Shown one piece after another: positions 23,882 to 37,429 of a DNA stretch of 64,000 bases (position 1 is its first letter; each line of letters opens with the position of its first letter). A program made the translations under genes and the position numbers. Source of the stretch: Crotophaga sulcirostris (lineage: Eukaryota > Chordata > Aves > Cuculiformes > Crotophagidae); contig VYZB01000015.1 of assembly GCA_013397455.1 (NCBI GenBank), positions 1,714,586 through 1,778,585 on the forward strand, read 5' to 3'. Below the pieces are notes generated by a model. It was not told the origin of the DNA, made no database searches, and saw only the letters and a program-made list of their open reading frames with translations.

Positions 23882-24171
23882 AATCACAGTATCACAGTAT
23901 TACAAGGTTTGAAAGGACCTTTGAGATCATCGAGTCCAACCTATAATCCAACATTAACACTAACACCAACACCAACCCATCATCTAAACCATGACACTGA
24001 GTGCCTCATCCAATCTCCTCTCAAACACCTCCAGGGATGGTGACTCCGCCACCTCCCCAGGCAGTGCATTCCAATGTCCAGTCACCCTTTTCGTGAAGAA
24101 TTTTTCCTAATATCAAGCCTAAACCTCCCCTGACAAAGCTTGAGTCCATGTCCTCTTGTTCTGTCAATGAT
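23882..24171 (-). mobile_element. CR1 LINE 3' end, variant-octamer subfamily, about 290 bp
   Basis: Minus-strand CR1 with the tail AATCACAGTATCACAGTATT, then GATCATCGAGTCCAACC, a short internal array of ACACTA/ACACCA units (about 23951-23975), CATCATCTAAACCATGACAC and CTCAAACACCTCCAGGGATG. It ends in the ORF2 C-terminal part (TTGAGTCCATGTCCTCTTG). It is the longest of the three members of this subfamily here. The variant octamer (CACAGTAT) replaces the usual CATAGAAT in the tail. Confidence 0.95.
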
Positions 24172-27100
24172 CACTGCATACACGTAATGTAAAGAAAATG
24201 CTTTTTCTTGGCTGGATTTATTTTTTTTTTTTAGTATTACAAGAAGTGAACTGCTGCAAGAAAATAGCTAATTCCAAGAAGTACTTCTCAATTACAAGTA
24301 AAACTATCCTTGGATGGAAAATTTTCTCTGCTAATGCCTCTATATGTTTCCACAGGAACTTTAAAAATTGGTCTGGGTACAGTTTTACACCGAAAAATAT
24401 ATTCCAGATATTTGGAAGATTAGTATTTCATATTACTGTCTAAGCCTACCTTTGGAAGTGTAAGACCATACCCCGTTATTATTTCCTTTTGAAATTTCCT
24501 GCTTAATTCTTTATAAACATGTAACTGATCTAACAGCTCTTACAAGTAGCATCAAACCCTGAAAGGTCTCCCCTTCCTTCAACAGCAATTTAAATGAAAA
24601 TGATGTTGACAGTATACAGGTTGCCTTCCCCTCAGCCCTTTCTTGTTTTTCCATCTAAGGAGAAAAGGACAAAAAAGATTTGCTTTTCTTTTATGTAGGT
24701 GATAAGTTACACAACCTTTTCATAATGCAAATTCAGGCCAGTATTTACCAAAGTCATATTGTATAACAGAGAATATTTAGGTCACTTAAAAGACAGTATT
24801 CAGAAGGTCCAAGAGAACAGCTGGGCCTGGCCTCTTCTATTGTGCCCTGTGCATTTTCATTATCCTAAAGGAAGCTGCACTTCATTGCCACGCCTTCAAC
24901 ATCCTTGGTCAACAGAACTCAGCCTGTTTCCTTATACATCAGTTCCTACATATTTCAAACCTCCTTGTTACCAAAAAGCACAGATATGTACTGAGGTATA
25001 GAGATGCTTGTTTTTCTAACTTCTCCTTTCCTAGAGGTCACTTGAAATTTTTCTTCCAGCACCCCAAATTGCAGTGAGAACTGACAAAGATTTTTCTGGA
25101 TTCAGGTGAAAAAACGTGGAGTACGGAGTGAGCTAACTCCAGAGTAAGGTCTTCTGGATTAAAATTTCTAGCCTTGGAAATGTCCAGACTTGTTCGTTGT
25201 AGTGTATCTCCTTAAATTACCCCAGCATACAAACATAAATATGAATGTGCATAATTCATGCCTGAGGATTCAACTCAACTAACCTTAATCATCTCAAAGG
25301 CAACATCTAATCTGATGTTTGTGTTAAACATACTCTGCAGTGAATAGAAGAAGACTGGCACCACTATAGAGAGATTTCTGTTTCCCAAAAGAGGTACCTT
25401 CTGCAGGTGAGATGCACTGCCATACAGAGGTACCTCTTATCATTGACTATAAAGAGAATTCCAACAAAACTAGCCAGACAGTGAACTTTCAGAGAGATTA
25501 AGTTAAGTAAAATAAACTGTGGCAAGGAAGTGTTATAAACCAGTAGATGGGCATAAAAAGCCATATTTGAAATAGGAGATCAGATTAATCTGTCCTTCCT
25601 GCATTTCAAAAATACAATTATATTGAGGGTTCTAGACAGATCTTCTGAATGTACAGGTATTTGCATGAAAGAAGCATCACACAAAGAAAACAGAATCCGC
25701 ATTCCTTACTTTAGCATGTACTTACTGTGTTTGCTGTAAGCATAATATGTAAAATTACTCTTGCAGTTGCTCTGTGCTTTTAAGGTTAACTCTTTTTAAA
25801 TGCAAAATTTAATTAGATTTTAGTTCTACTTTCAGACAGATCTCTGCGTTAATTAAGGGCCTGAAGCAAAGTTGTATTTAAAAGTCTTATAAATCTCCTG
25901 GTTGAACTGGGACAATGATCTGCTCATCATGCAGGTGTTTTGGCCTGCATATTTCATGCAGAAACAATTTTCCATCACGCAGTTTCTGCTTCCACTTCCT
26001 CCTCTTCCCCTTCACTGCATACAGACATTCAGTTAAGAGGTAGGTGGGCAGATAGGCCAATACTATTCACATGGTAGATGTTTTCTTGAAGTGCAGTCGA
26101 TCACAATAACCTTTGATTAATTCCCTCCTACCTACTCCTGTAAACAGAGCACACAGAAATTTAATGTGGCATTATTAATATTATTTCACATTTTAAAATG
26201 CAGTATTTGTTGAAGATTTTCTTCCCCTCCAGCTTGATAGCAGATTTAAGATAATGGCTCTCTGCCAAAATCATATTACTTCTGTCCTTAAGCAAAAGCA
26301 TAAAAATTGAAATTAAGCTAATATCAATTCTCTTTTGACCTTTTGGGGTTTGTGCTATTAGTTAAATGCTATATTGTGTCTCACATATACAGTTCTAGGG
26401 TGGTACAGTGATTTGACATCCAGAAATGAGTCCAATGGCAAAGCTTTTGCTGGAAATTAGAGAAAGAGAGAGCACAGTGAAGCCTTGATTATAGAGATAT
26501 AAATCTGCTTTTCTGGATTGTGTCTCTCCTGAGTATTGATTCTGGCTTCTCCACTTGGCTCTTCTGAACACTGCTTTTGGTTCCCTTCCAAAGTACTCTC
26601 CAAAGATAATGGGAGGAGATTTGTACATGACTGGAGGTAAAATTGGAAAGAAAAATTTCCAACCCAGCTTTCCTTAGACGAAAAGGAGGAGTATTTGTAC
26701 TGCATCACAGCCTCAGGAATTAGAAAGAAAACCATCCCAAAACTACATGTCTGCCTGTGTGCATGACCAAGACAGTTTGGCCAAAGTTCAGTAACTAATG
26801 AAGACTTTCGACTTAATGCCCTTTGTGAAAGTGCGTAGTGAACCCATGCTGCTTTTGATAGTTGATCTCATACCCAAGTCCACAATGGGGTGACTTATGA
26901 CAATTCTGTTCATACTGACTGTAGGGGCAGGCCTAAGTCAGCAGATATCCTTTCTTTACTTCTCCCTGTCAGGGGAAGCAGCTGGATAACCCCAAAGCAC
27001 AGGGAGAATGACAGTCAATGCACTTGCTCTGTGGACTATCATCTAGTGGGGCTCACTCTGAGGCCCAAAGCTGTACCACCATGTATGTTAAATGTAACTA

Positions 27101-30100
27101 ACTTGTTAGTCCTCTCACTGTCTTCAGTCATACTTGAGCAGATTGGGTTTGCTTGAAGAATTCATGCTGCACGCAATGTGCTGTGCACTGGTTTTGACAT
27201 TCCTGCTTCTTGTTTTGCTCTATCCTTGCTGGGCCAGACCTCAATATGGTCACCGCCTGACTTCTGCAGCCACTTGAAATGGGCTTTGCCTCTAATGTCC
27301 AAAATAATTTCCATTGCCACTCACATTTATGCAGATAGAACTTTGCTTGCCTTGATGTTCATAAAATGTGCTAAGTAAATGGGATGCAAAGAGAGCAATA
27401 AATATGTTTGAAAATTTATCCTGTTACTTACCCAGTCCTAACAACTATGAGTTGATTTGTGTGAGCTATAACACTTTAATAGGTTGGACAAAAAGCTATA
27501 TGTACTTGTTAAGAGCAAACACCACTGGTGATCAGGAATTATTTAATGTCATTGACAGGGTTGTAGCTAGAAGCGATGACGTCAAAAAAAGGAGGATACA
27601 ATTTTCATCCGAGTAGGATGTGTAAATTGTAAGCATCTCCCAGAGGAGATATTTGGTGCATTTTAAATTATGGTGGACACAATAATTTTCTTGACTATAT
27701 AGTCATGAGTAAGCCTGAAATGGCACAGACACGAACTACATGCATTAGATTGTATAAAAATAAACAGGAAATTAGATTGTCTCTGGAAGAGAAAGATTTT
27801 GTAATCCTCATGGAACCTCCTTGAAACACTTAACGAAACTTTGATGCAAGATTCCAAAACTTTGGGATTGTCTCTGAACTTAAAAAGCAACAATAACAAG
27901 TTGATGTTGGTTTAGAGCCAGTTCCAGTACTCACCCAGAAAGCAGAAGCAGGTCTGCAATATACTGAGCAAACATGACGGGTTTTCAGTTACTGAGTGAG
28001 TAGGATTTCTACTGCTGCACCTGTGAAAGAGAGCATGCAGACACACCTTTCTGTGGATGAGATCACCCCAACACTTTCACTCTCAGCTTGGCAAGAAGAG
28101 AGTGTAAGGAACACCATTCCAACCACATTAAAAATAAACCATGGGATCTACTAACCTTCTGTGCCCACCTGCATATGAATTCATTCGTTACCACCACAGT
28201 TAAAAGAAGTGGAGTCAGGAGGCCACTTGAAGGGGATAAGAGCCCAGCACTGAAATTGCAGTTTTTCTTTTCAAAGAAACTTGTTGAGAAAATAAAACCT
28301 ACTACAAAACAAAAATTGAAACTAAGTTCGGTGTAACAACATAAAAATAGTAAGACTGGAAAGTATTTTCTTAGCACATTTGCTCTAACACTTATTAAAG
28401 ATATAAACTAAATCCAAGAAAAACAAATCCCAGGTGTGGAAATGTGCTTGACCCATGACTCAGTTTAAATGTAAAGCGTAAAATAAAGCAGTCAATGTTC
28501 ACCAATTTGCTTTAGCTCTAGACAGGCATAAGAAAAAAGAAAAGGAGAGAGACCCTTACAATTCTCCTTCAAGAGAATCCAGGGAACACCTGGAGAGCGG
28601 TGAACAGCCTGGTAGCAAGCTTTGTAAAGTAAGCAAAAACAAAATGGAAAGACCTAAATGCTCATAGCTTTTTGTGCCTGAAAATATACATTAACTACAC
28701 TATGCTTAGAATTGTGCTGCATGCAGAGAGCCATAAGGAGATTAAGGTAATGTTTTCTTCCCCTATATGGATTTGTCAAATCGTCAGAGAGGAAAGAAAA
28801 GTGTTGAGAGCGAACTGCTATTGCCTCTCCTGCCTAAAGAATTGCGCATGGGTAGTAAATGGCTACAGTCTTAAGGTGGGAAGAAAAGAAGAGAAAGATA
28901 CACTATCAGTTCCTGAGGAGGATGGGTAGCACTCTGTCATATGATGGAGAAAATAAAGAAGTTAGAGGAAAGTTCATCTGAAGCTTTCCTGAAGCAAAAT
29001 CTCCACTATTCCATTATTAAGGAGATGAAAGTATACAACAGTGACATACATATTATTCTTTAAGTGGACTGAATTGGAATGTGTCAGCTCTAGGCCTTAA
29101 TGAACATTCCTTCTGGACTTTGTCCCCTGGATTACTACAATATATGCAAACCAACAGAGAACTCGAAGACCTATTGAACAGAAGACCAGTAGTCAGTTCT
29201 CTCATTGTCAAATGAGATATTCTGCAGGAGGCCGGAGTTTTTCTTCAGAGGGTATAAATTCTACCAGGCTGTAGCCTGGCATGCCATGCTGTCATGAGTT
29301 TATCACTGCTATAAAAAGCTAAGGTCTGGGAAGGACTATAAGAGGTGATCCAGTTTTCAAATCCCTTCATCATTTCCAGAGGCACCAATTAAGTCTATTC
29401 TTTCTGCTCTTATCTTATCTACCAGAAAAATTATAGTGCACATACATTTAAAGTATTGATGAAGATCATGATATTTCTGAGGGATATGGTGGGAAAAATC
29501 AGGAAACCACTGAAAAAAACAAAGACAAAAAACTGTTGAATGATGTAGATCAGAATCAAAAATGCAGATGGCATCTTAAAAAACATGCAGAGGTGTGTCA
29601 TTCACAGAGATGTTATGAGTTAAACTAATTTTTAAGGCTGACAGAGCTTTCATCCTTCGTCACCAAGTTTCAAAGTATTTTTCAGGTAACATTTTGATAA
29701 AGTGTTTCAAAATCATTAACACTTCATTATTTTTTGCCTACCTTTATTTCACAGGTTTACTTTCTTTCGAGACCAAGGGGAAAAAAAGCCTCTGCAAACC
29801 TATCTATACAGAAATTCCATAGAGGCTGAGAGCAGTAATTGATTTAGTCCAGAAGACTGTCTGTGGAGAAAGGACATATCAAGGACATACTGAAGTTACT
29901 AATCAGACAAGCATCCAGTCACATGAAAAAGGAACTATTGTTTTGCTGTGCAACTCATCCCCTAATCAAGTGTACACACATTTCACTAGGCCACATTTCA
30001 ATAGGCCAGATTTTCAGTTTTATGTACTTTGTAGGAGGGAGATTCTACTGATACAACAACTTACTATATATAAAAATGTGTTTTCTTGTCATTTCTCTGT

Positions 30101-32200
30101 TTTTATAACAGTTGTGGCCAAAGACTCAGATTTCTCAAAGAGTAGAATAGTCTTGAAAATATAAGGTTGTGTCTCAGTGAGTGATGATTGATGTACTTCC
30201 AACAGAACAGTTGGCTCAGGATACGCCAGTAGAGAACCTAACTTGGTATATGTAAACTAATAAGATCCTTGTTGGCTGCTGTTCTTAATTCATTCTTTAC
30301 ACTTTGTCTACTTTATTTTTTTATGATGTCAGGGTTGGATCAAAAAAAAAATGTGATCTAAACATAAGGGCTTTGGCGTCTAAGCTAAGATATGGGTGGG
30401 CCCATCTTCATCCTTCCTTACTTAGGCATCTGGTGTCTGAGACACAAAATTTTGCAGCTTTAATCTGCAGACAGAAATATTCCAGTCTAGAGGACAATAT
30501 ATATAATGATGCTTGTGTCTCTTTTGACTGCCTAGGGAGAGAAGCCTGGAAGATTATGGTCAGATCTTGTGTGCTTCAGTTAAGTGTAAAGTTAAGAAGA
30601 GAAACCATATCTTTATCTGTAGGTTCACATTTTTATCATCTTCAAGTCCCTTATTCCTGGACTTTGCAAAATATTGGAGTTTAGATGTTTTATGTGCTCA
30701 TTACACACAGTATCTTAATGAAGGATTAAGTAAATTGTAGACATAGTCACACTTTTTTTTTTTTGTTAATAACGTAATGGTTATAGCAATGAAAAAAGAG
30801 CAAAGAAAAGGAGATCTATGATCAGTAACTTCCTCAGAAGGCTCAGTCTACCCCCTCTTATTGCACTGCATCCCTGTGTAGAATGTACTAATACACAGGG
30901 TAAAGGGGAGTTTGAAGAAGGAAGTATAAATCTGTCATTCAATACTTTGAGGCTTTCATCTAGGAAGGAGGAGGGAGACTTGTGCTCTTTCCTCTGCTCC
31001 CAGCAATGTTTTGTCATTGTACATACAACAGTCATTGGTTAAAAAACTGAAATAAGCGTGATAAGACAGATTAAACATCTATTTATTCTGTATATACCAG
31101 TAATACTTTTTTCTCCTGTAGGCACTTTGTTAAGATAATTAGATGGGCTTTAATAAGATGAGAATATTCAGACACCACCTCTGAGGAGAAGACTAAAAGT
31201 CAGGATTCAAAATGGATGAAGAAATATTCCTGCATCCTTATTTGTATATATGGGCTCTTAGAAAATGTGTCTTTTTGGTACATTCCTCTGTTTAGTATTT
31301 GCTACTATCTTGTTTAACTGTATTTTTTTCCTGACATTCAAACCATTCACATTCAATGTAGGATGACAGTAAGCATAAATGCCTAGAGGTATTAGATTTT
31401 AATTACCTTACTCTGGTTTTTTTCTATTCAAGTGCAGGGAACAGGAACCTACAAGGTAAACATTATGACACCTAACCATAAAAATTCAAGTTCTCTATTG
31501 TGGCTAGCTCTGTATTTTTGAGGGGATGAACTGCTAGGATTTTGTGTCTTACATTTAGTACCATGTGTGTTTTAAAATGCACGTAATTCCATTGGCATTT
31601 ATCTTTCTCTAAAAGTTTTGTTAATGCTTTCACCCACTTTCTTATCTGTTTATCATATGATTTCCTTCTGTTTATTTCCCTTTGTTCAGAAATTTGATAT
31701 ATGCTGAAGAAAAGCTGAAGTCACCACCTGGAGGCAGCGAGTACAATTGATCTGGCCAAAGACAGACACCTGCATCTCACAGGATTCATCTAATTTCAAA
31801 GTGGACATCTAAAATACATGTCAAATGACTCATCTGCTGTAAGACTCTCTCTAATCTCCTTTCATTATGAAAGGAGTAAAAAGGACTAAATGGGGTAGTG
31901 TCATCTATATTGCATCTGTGTAAACTATACCACTGGAAAAAGAAGATCAAACTAGGAAATAAATAGGACACAGGGAAAGTGAATAACAAAGTTGGAGATC
32001 ACACAGTCGTGAGGAATTATTTGCCAGAATAATTACCTGTCAGGTAAAGGAGGCTTGCAGTATCCATCCCCATCCCCATCAGCATCTCCAAAGTCTTTCA
32101 TTCATCAAAAGCTAGTCTTTGACATAGTGATTCCATGTCAACAACCAATTCTTTAGTTCGTTCTGTCTCCCTTTGTTTTCATGTAAAACATTCACTAATC
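24172..32200. other. Long repeat-poor unique non-coding stretch, part 1
   Basis: I recognise no CR1, LTR, SINE or DNA transposon in these 8 kb, and no exon. Open frames are short; several start only at non-ATG codons. A splice-like junction TTTTTCAG|GTAACA lies at about 29684 on the + strand. A weak CR1-like phrase at about 29320-29360 was rejected. Together with the stretches to 40916 it forms the longest repeat-free part of the window. Confidence 0.55.
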
Positions 32201-33650
32201 TACTTTTATGTCACTGTTGCCAGTTGAAAACTATGCAATTAGAAACCATCTCTTTTTCAAATTCCTTGTGAAAAACAATCAGAGCATAATGTTTATTTCC
32301 CAACGGACAAAACACTCATAGGTGTGAGCGTGAAACAATTAAATCAGAAGCATTGCCAGTTCTGTTTCAACACTGGCACTAGCATGACCTTTTTCCAAAT
32401 GATATTGTTCCCTAATCTGAATGCCTGCCTCTTCTCAGACCTGCCATAAATAACCTAGGCCCATTTTATAAATGATTCTTTGTACAGTGTAACCAAAGCA
32501 AAATTTTTGTTTCCAAGTAATTTATTTCAGAATTGAGGTGCTCTTGTTTTCATCTGACAATATTAAAATGTCCCTTTGCTCTACTTTCGGGTGAATAGAA
32601 CATTTATAAAAATGTAGAGTGGCTGAATTAAGTTTTAACTAGAAGAGCAACAGAGGAATGAGCCTTGTGTCCAACCATTAATCCAAGCAGTAGAGGTACA
32701 CATTCCCTCTCACTGTTTTCTTAATTGGTGAGGATCAGCCAGTTGAGTAGCAAAAAACAACTGGACAGTGATAATGACCTAAACTACTGCAGTGCTTTGC
32801 TCAGTGCACACAGGCTAAATCTTTACTCCTAAGACAAACATTTTTTATAGCAAGGCAACCATCAAGAATTTGAGAACAAGATGAAAAAATTCATGGACAA
32901 AAGATGCAGAGAGGTTTTATCACTGCTTTCTCAACACAGAGAAATGAACTTCAGAATAAGAACTAATGAAATAACTGCTTTCTGGCAATAGCAAGTTTTA
33001 TGTTACTTCCCACATCCAGTACTTGTTCCCAGCCATGACTTGCAATCTATATTGGTTTCTTTTGAGGTAACATGAAGTAGTCTTTGTTTATAGAGCTGAC
33101 ATTGCCATGAAATGTTTCTAACCTGTGTCTTGTGGAATGACAGACTCCTTGAACAATTTTCTTAAAATTTTTCATTATTCAGTTAGACTCGTAGTAATTA
33201 CTGATGAATGTGATTGCTTGTGCTTTAATACATTGTAATTGATTTATTTTATTTCCATAATCTTGGATAATTAGTTTGTAATAATTGTAATCTTTAACTC
33301 ATGAAAAGAATTAGTACAGACTTTTCCTCAAACATACATAATATTTATTGGTACTTTAACTACCTGAGCTCACTGTGTATGTTTCAAAGAGAGCAGCATG
33401 TTAGGACTTGTTCTCTGTTGTATTTAGGGAGCCACCCAGGTGTTGTCATTTAGAAAGACTGTGTGGAGAATGGTAAGTATATGACTGGGAAACCACTATT
33501 AGCATGTAGTCACCGCTTAACAGCAAACACTTTTTGCTCTATGTTATTGGCTAATTAGGTAATTTTTATTTGTTCAATACTCTATTAGACATTCTCTCTA
33601 CATTTTATATTCTGAAATAACCATTATTACTAGCAATCATTCAGATTTAT
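32201..33650. promoter_or_regulatory. AT-rich homeodomain-motif-dense stretch, possible regulatory
   Basis: The part at about 33150-33300 concentrates homeodomain-type cores: GTAATTACTG, TGTAATTGATT, GATAATTAG and GTAATAATTG. GCTAATTAGG follows near 33551. The earlier part (about 32340-32620) is complex non-repetitive sequence with no open frame. AT-rich DNA gives TAAT cores by chance, so the evidence is weak. Confidence 0.2.
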
Positions 33651-36600
33651 TACTATATGTACTCACACATAATACACATTTAATATTCTTGTTGATATTT
33701 AGGTTTTCAGACTTCTAACACAATCGAAAAAATACTTCTGTCCACCTCCACTTCTGATGTTATAAAGCCACCATTTGACAATATTCTGGGTTTAATGGAA
33801 ATATGACTTACACAATTTCCATCCTATTGCCTTCCAATTCCCAGCCTGATCGGCGTTGCTGTTCTTCCTCCCTCCTGGTTATTTTGACACAGATGACTGT
33901 GGACTATGGAGTGAATGTGGTAATTTAAAAGTAACCTTTTCCTGACCTCAAAAATAGAAAAAGGTCTTTCTTTAACCTGATTCATTTCACTGATTCTATT
34001 TAATACTTGACCCTTCAAACAGTTGCAGTGTTAAAACAGAATAGTAAAGAGCTATAGAATGGAAGCCACCAGACACAGGAAGAAGGTATGAAATCCATGA
34101 GCTGATTTCATTTGTTTGAGTGCCAGGATCATAAACCTATGATCTCAGTCTAATTTCTTAGATAAGTGAAATTATATCTTTTTGTAAAAAAGTATATTAA
34201 CCTTTATAATTCTGATTTTCATTGTCATGTTTTGTCTTCCCTTTAATCCCATCATCACTCCTGAAGTAGATACAGAAAAAGCATGGAACCAAGTCATTAG
34301 AAAAGTGGCATTACAATGAGATCTCAAGCTTAATTTTTTGCTCTGTCCTACATGTCCCACTCATTTTGAGGCAAGCTGGAACTGGCTCCTTAATTCTGAA
34401 ATAGTTTCTTACCAGTGGGTGAGGTGCATTTAAGATGGTGTTAAATTGATCTAATGACTAGATGATTCTGAAAGAAGAATTTCTTCAGTCTTCCTACAGC
34501 TGGGTAATTTTCCTGCAGCTTTAGCTGCATAAGGTACTTATACACTTAAGAGAACCAGAAACAGCAAGCTGATGCAGAAGGTGGAATAAGACCACACCTT
34601 TTGGCAGCAACTTAAGATCAAATTTGTTTTCCATTAATATGATATTGTGCCCTCGATTACTCATCAATAAAATGGGAATAATACTTTCCTTTCTGTGCTA
34701 CTATGAGGAAAAATATATTAAAATTCATGATATGTTTTTATATATATCAGTTACAAGGGTCAGACAGTATTTTAAATATATTTTATTGCTGGAATAATAA
34801 AGAACTGAAATTATGATTGTCTACAGCTTTGTACTTATTGATGCAGCTTCTAGCTTATTCAAGGCCTACAGCCTTCCAGTTTAACCTCTCTTCTGTTGCT
34901 TGAAATTTTAACATCTGTAAATTACGATGCAGAAGGACAACAAATAATCTGTTCCAGAGAATTTAAGACACATTCCCAAGTAGTAGTGAGCCACTTCAGA
35001 GCCAAGAGTGGACCAATGTTTTAAAATTTAACTGCATGGTTGTCTGTTTCCAATGGGATTGTTTAAAAATGTGTATATTTCCCCCCACTAATTTTAATTA
35101 CATTCATCTGTGATAACCAAGGTTTATATTGCAATTCCTGTGGAGGCAGACATGGATAAATTTGCAGCACTGGTGTCTCAGAGAAGAGACTAAGACAGGA
35201 AGTTTATATGAGCTGAATCTTGCTTCCTCTTATCTTGAGAACCTATTCCTTCCCAGACTGACTTTGACTGCCCTTGCCTTGTTCTACCAGGTGGGTTGAG
35301 AAGATGACATTTCATAATGTGCTTGCTTATTCTTAGTGAGTTATGTATTGAAGACTGTATAGTCTTGGTCATTTGTGCCTTTGAAAACATGATTCAAAGA
35401 TACAGAATATAAAATCCAATTCCATGTTGAAGATATTTATACAATTCTAGACCACATCACATTACTGCACCCTTCTATCTCAGGTTATTTTATTTCACAC
35501 AGAAGATTCACCAATTTTCTGCAAAATAACCTTGCTGGTTATTTTGGAGAGATTCAAGATTTACTTTAAAGGAAGTATGCAAATATGAACTACTAATTTT
35601 TTTTCCTTCTTTTTAGACTTACAAGTGGATGTTTTCTCTTTACTCTTTTCTTTTTTCTTCTTCTTTTTTTTTTCCTTCTTCATTTAGTTACATTAAAAAT
35701 CCTTTTGGCAGAAGGTCTTCTGTATATACGTCAGAGTCCTTGAGAGAAATGCCTGGAAAATTAGTTCCATGTACATTTTAGGAAATCTTGCTAACAGCTG
35801 CATTTTTCCATTAGAAATGGTTTCAAAGGCTACATAAAAAACTGAAGCCAAATGAGGCAAAGTTTAAGTGAGAAAACATGTGTGCAATCTTAAGCCAAGA
35901 AAAGGGAACGGTTACTTAGATAAATCTAGACCTTTCTTTGCAGCACTTTTCAGAAAACATATTAAGAAGCATAGGTCAAATCTTAATTTGGTGTAAATGT
36001 GTGTAGCACTGCTGAAATCAATGAAACTTCCTTTAAATAGTCAAACTCAGGATCTAGCCAGCTTTCAGATTTCCAAATGCATATCAAATAGCTGCAAGAA
36101 TCTTAAACCGAACTGATTAAATCAATTTCTTATTTAGCATTACACAGAGTTAAATGCTTCGCTGTGTACTAAAAACAACACATTTAAAAAGTTTTGAGAT
36201 AGAATATACCAGAAAATCTTAATTAAAAAATTTGGAGGATATTCAAGGAGAAAATACACAGTTTTACTTGCGTCCCTTGCCCCCTCCTGAGCCTCCTCTA
36301 CCTCAAGTTTTGATGAATGAAGAAAACCTGAACACTTTTTTTTTTGTATTTATTTTGAGTCTGCTTCTTTCTGCTTGTAACTCTGCAACTGGAAAACTGG
36401 GATCGTGGTGACATCATCAGAGACAGCACTTGGAACTGCACAGGGAGTAAAAAAGAGTTATTCAAATTCAAAGTGATTTTCTGACACAAGGTTAAGAGAG
36501 AATGTAAACCAATTCGTAATGTGGCCCCAAGACTGCACAAAGACAGATATTTAAACACAACGCCATTTTTCACACCTTCATTTTCAAGCACAAATAAAGA

Positions 36601-37429
36601 CTCTGTTTAAAAGCCTTTTCTTTCTTTTGGTTCATTTCTGTAAGAAATGTCAAAATTACTTTATAAAAAAGTAGGATTCTCTCCTCATTTTTTTATCCAG
36701 GAGGTGGGTTATAAACTAAACATGTTAGAAAAAAAAGGGATTTACCACCATATCTCTCCCAGTAAGAGCAAAAAGAGGTTTGTATAGTAATCAAGGCCAT
36801 TGTTTTGGACTGGTGGCTGAACTTCTAGTTTTTTTATTTTTATTGTTCATACTTTATTGGCTTATTCAGTCTCACCTTGGGACATCAATTAAAGCTGCTT
36901 TAATATATTAAAACTTTTGTAAATCTGTCTTAAATGTATTTAGATTTCTTTTTTTCAGATTCTTTTTTCTAACTTGAAAAATAACAAGTTTTATAGTAGG
37001 AAAAGAAAAGAATAACAAACCCAAAGATTTGTAGTTCATAATACTGTTCAAAAACTACGCCCCCCCTCACACCTTGAATTTTTCTTCTGCCTTCTAAATC
37101 CTTGTCCTCCTGTCTCTGATTCTCTCCGTTTTCCTTGTCTGTCTCTCTAGCCTTTCTACAGCATTTCTTTCCCCTGGAAAATCTCAGTGCTGGGGATTCC
37201 ACATCATTCCATCTGCCAAACTAATCAGCAACTAACCTAACGTGTCTCTTGAAGTAGCATCCCAAAACTAAGCTTTTAACTTAATCTGTGCAAAAACTGG
37301 AATCTGCAAGACCTGGGAAATATGACTTCCCAACTATATTTTAATTCAAATTCAACCAAGAATATTGAGAGGAGAAGAAAAAAGAAAACTTGGGAAAGTG
37401 CAAATTGCAATGTATTTAGTAATTTCATC
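33651..37429. other. Repeat-poor unique non-coding stretch
   Basis: No gene or interspersed repeat. The notable item is a long pyrimidine tract at 35632-35685 (listed separately). Short frames are unsupported. Confidence 0.55.
35632..35685 (+). repeat. Polypyrimidine (T/C) tract
   Basis: About 50 bases of nearly pure T/C, with TTCTTC and TTTTTTTTT blocks, end in TTCATTTAG. It is low-complexity DNA. The terminal TTTAG would also suit a 3' splice site, but nothing downstream looks like an exon. Confidence 0.7.

Noticed and set aside
29320..29400. CR1-like phrase AAGGTCTGGGAAGGACTATA...GATCCAG
   Set aside because: Only scattered matches to the CR1 3' block, no octamer tail, and no continuation into known CR1 text.
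30304..30684. 126-codon + strand open frame
   Set aside because: It begins with TTG, lacks a plausible initiation context or splice signals, and resembles no known family.
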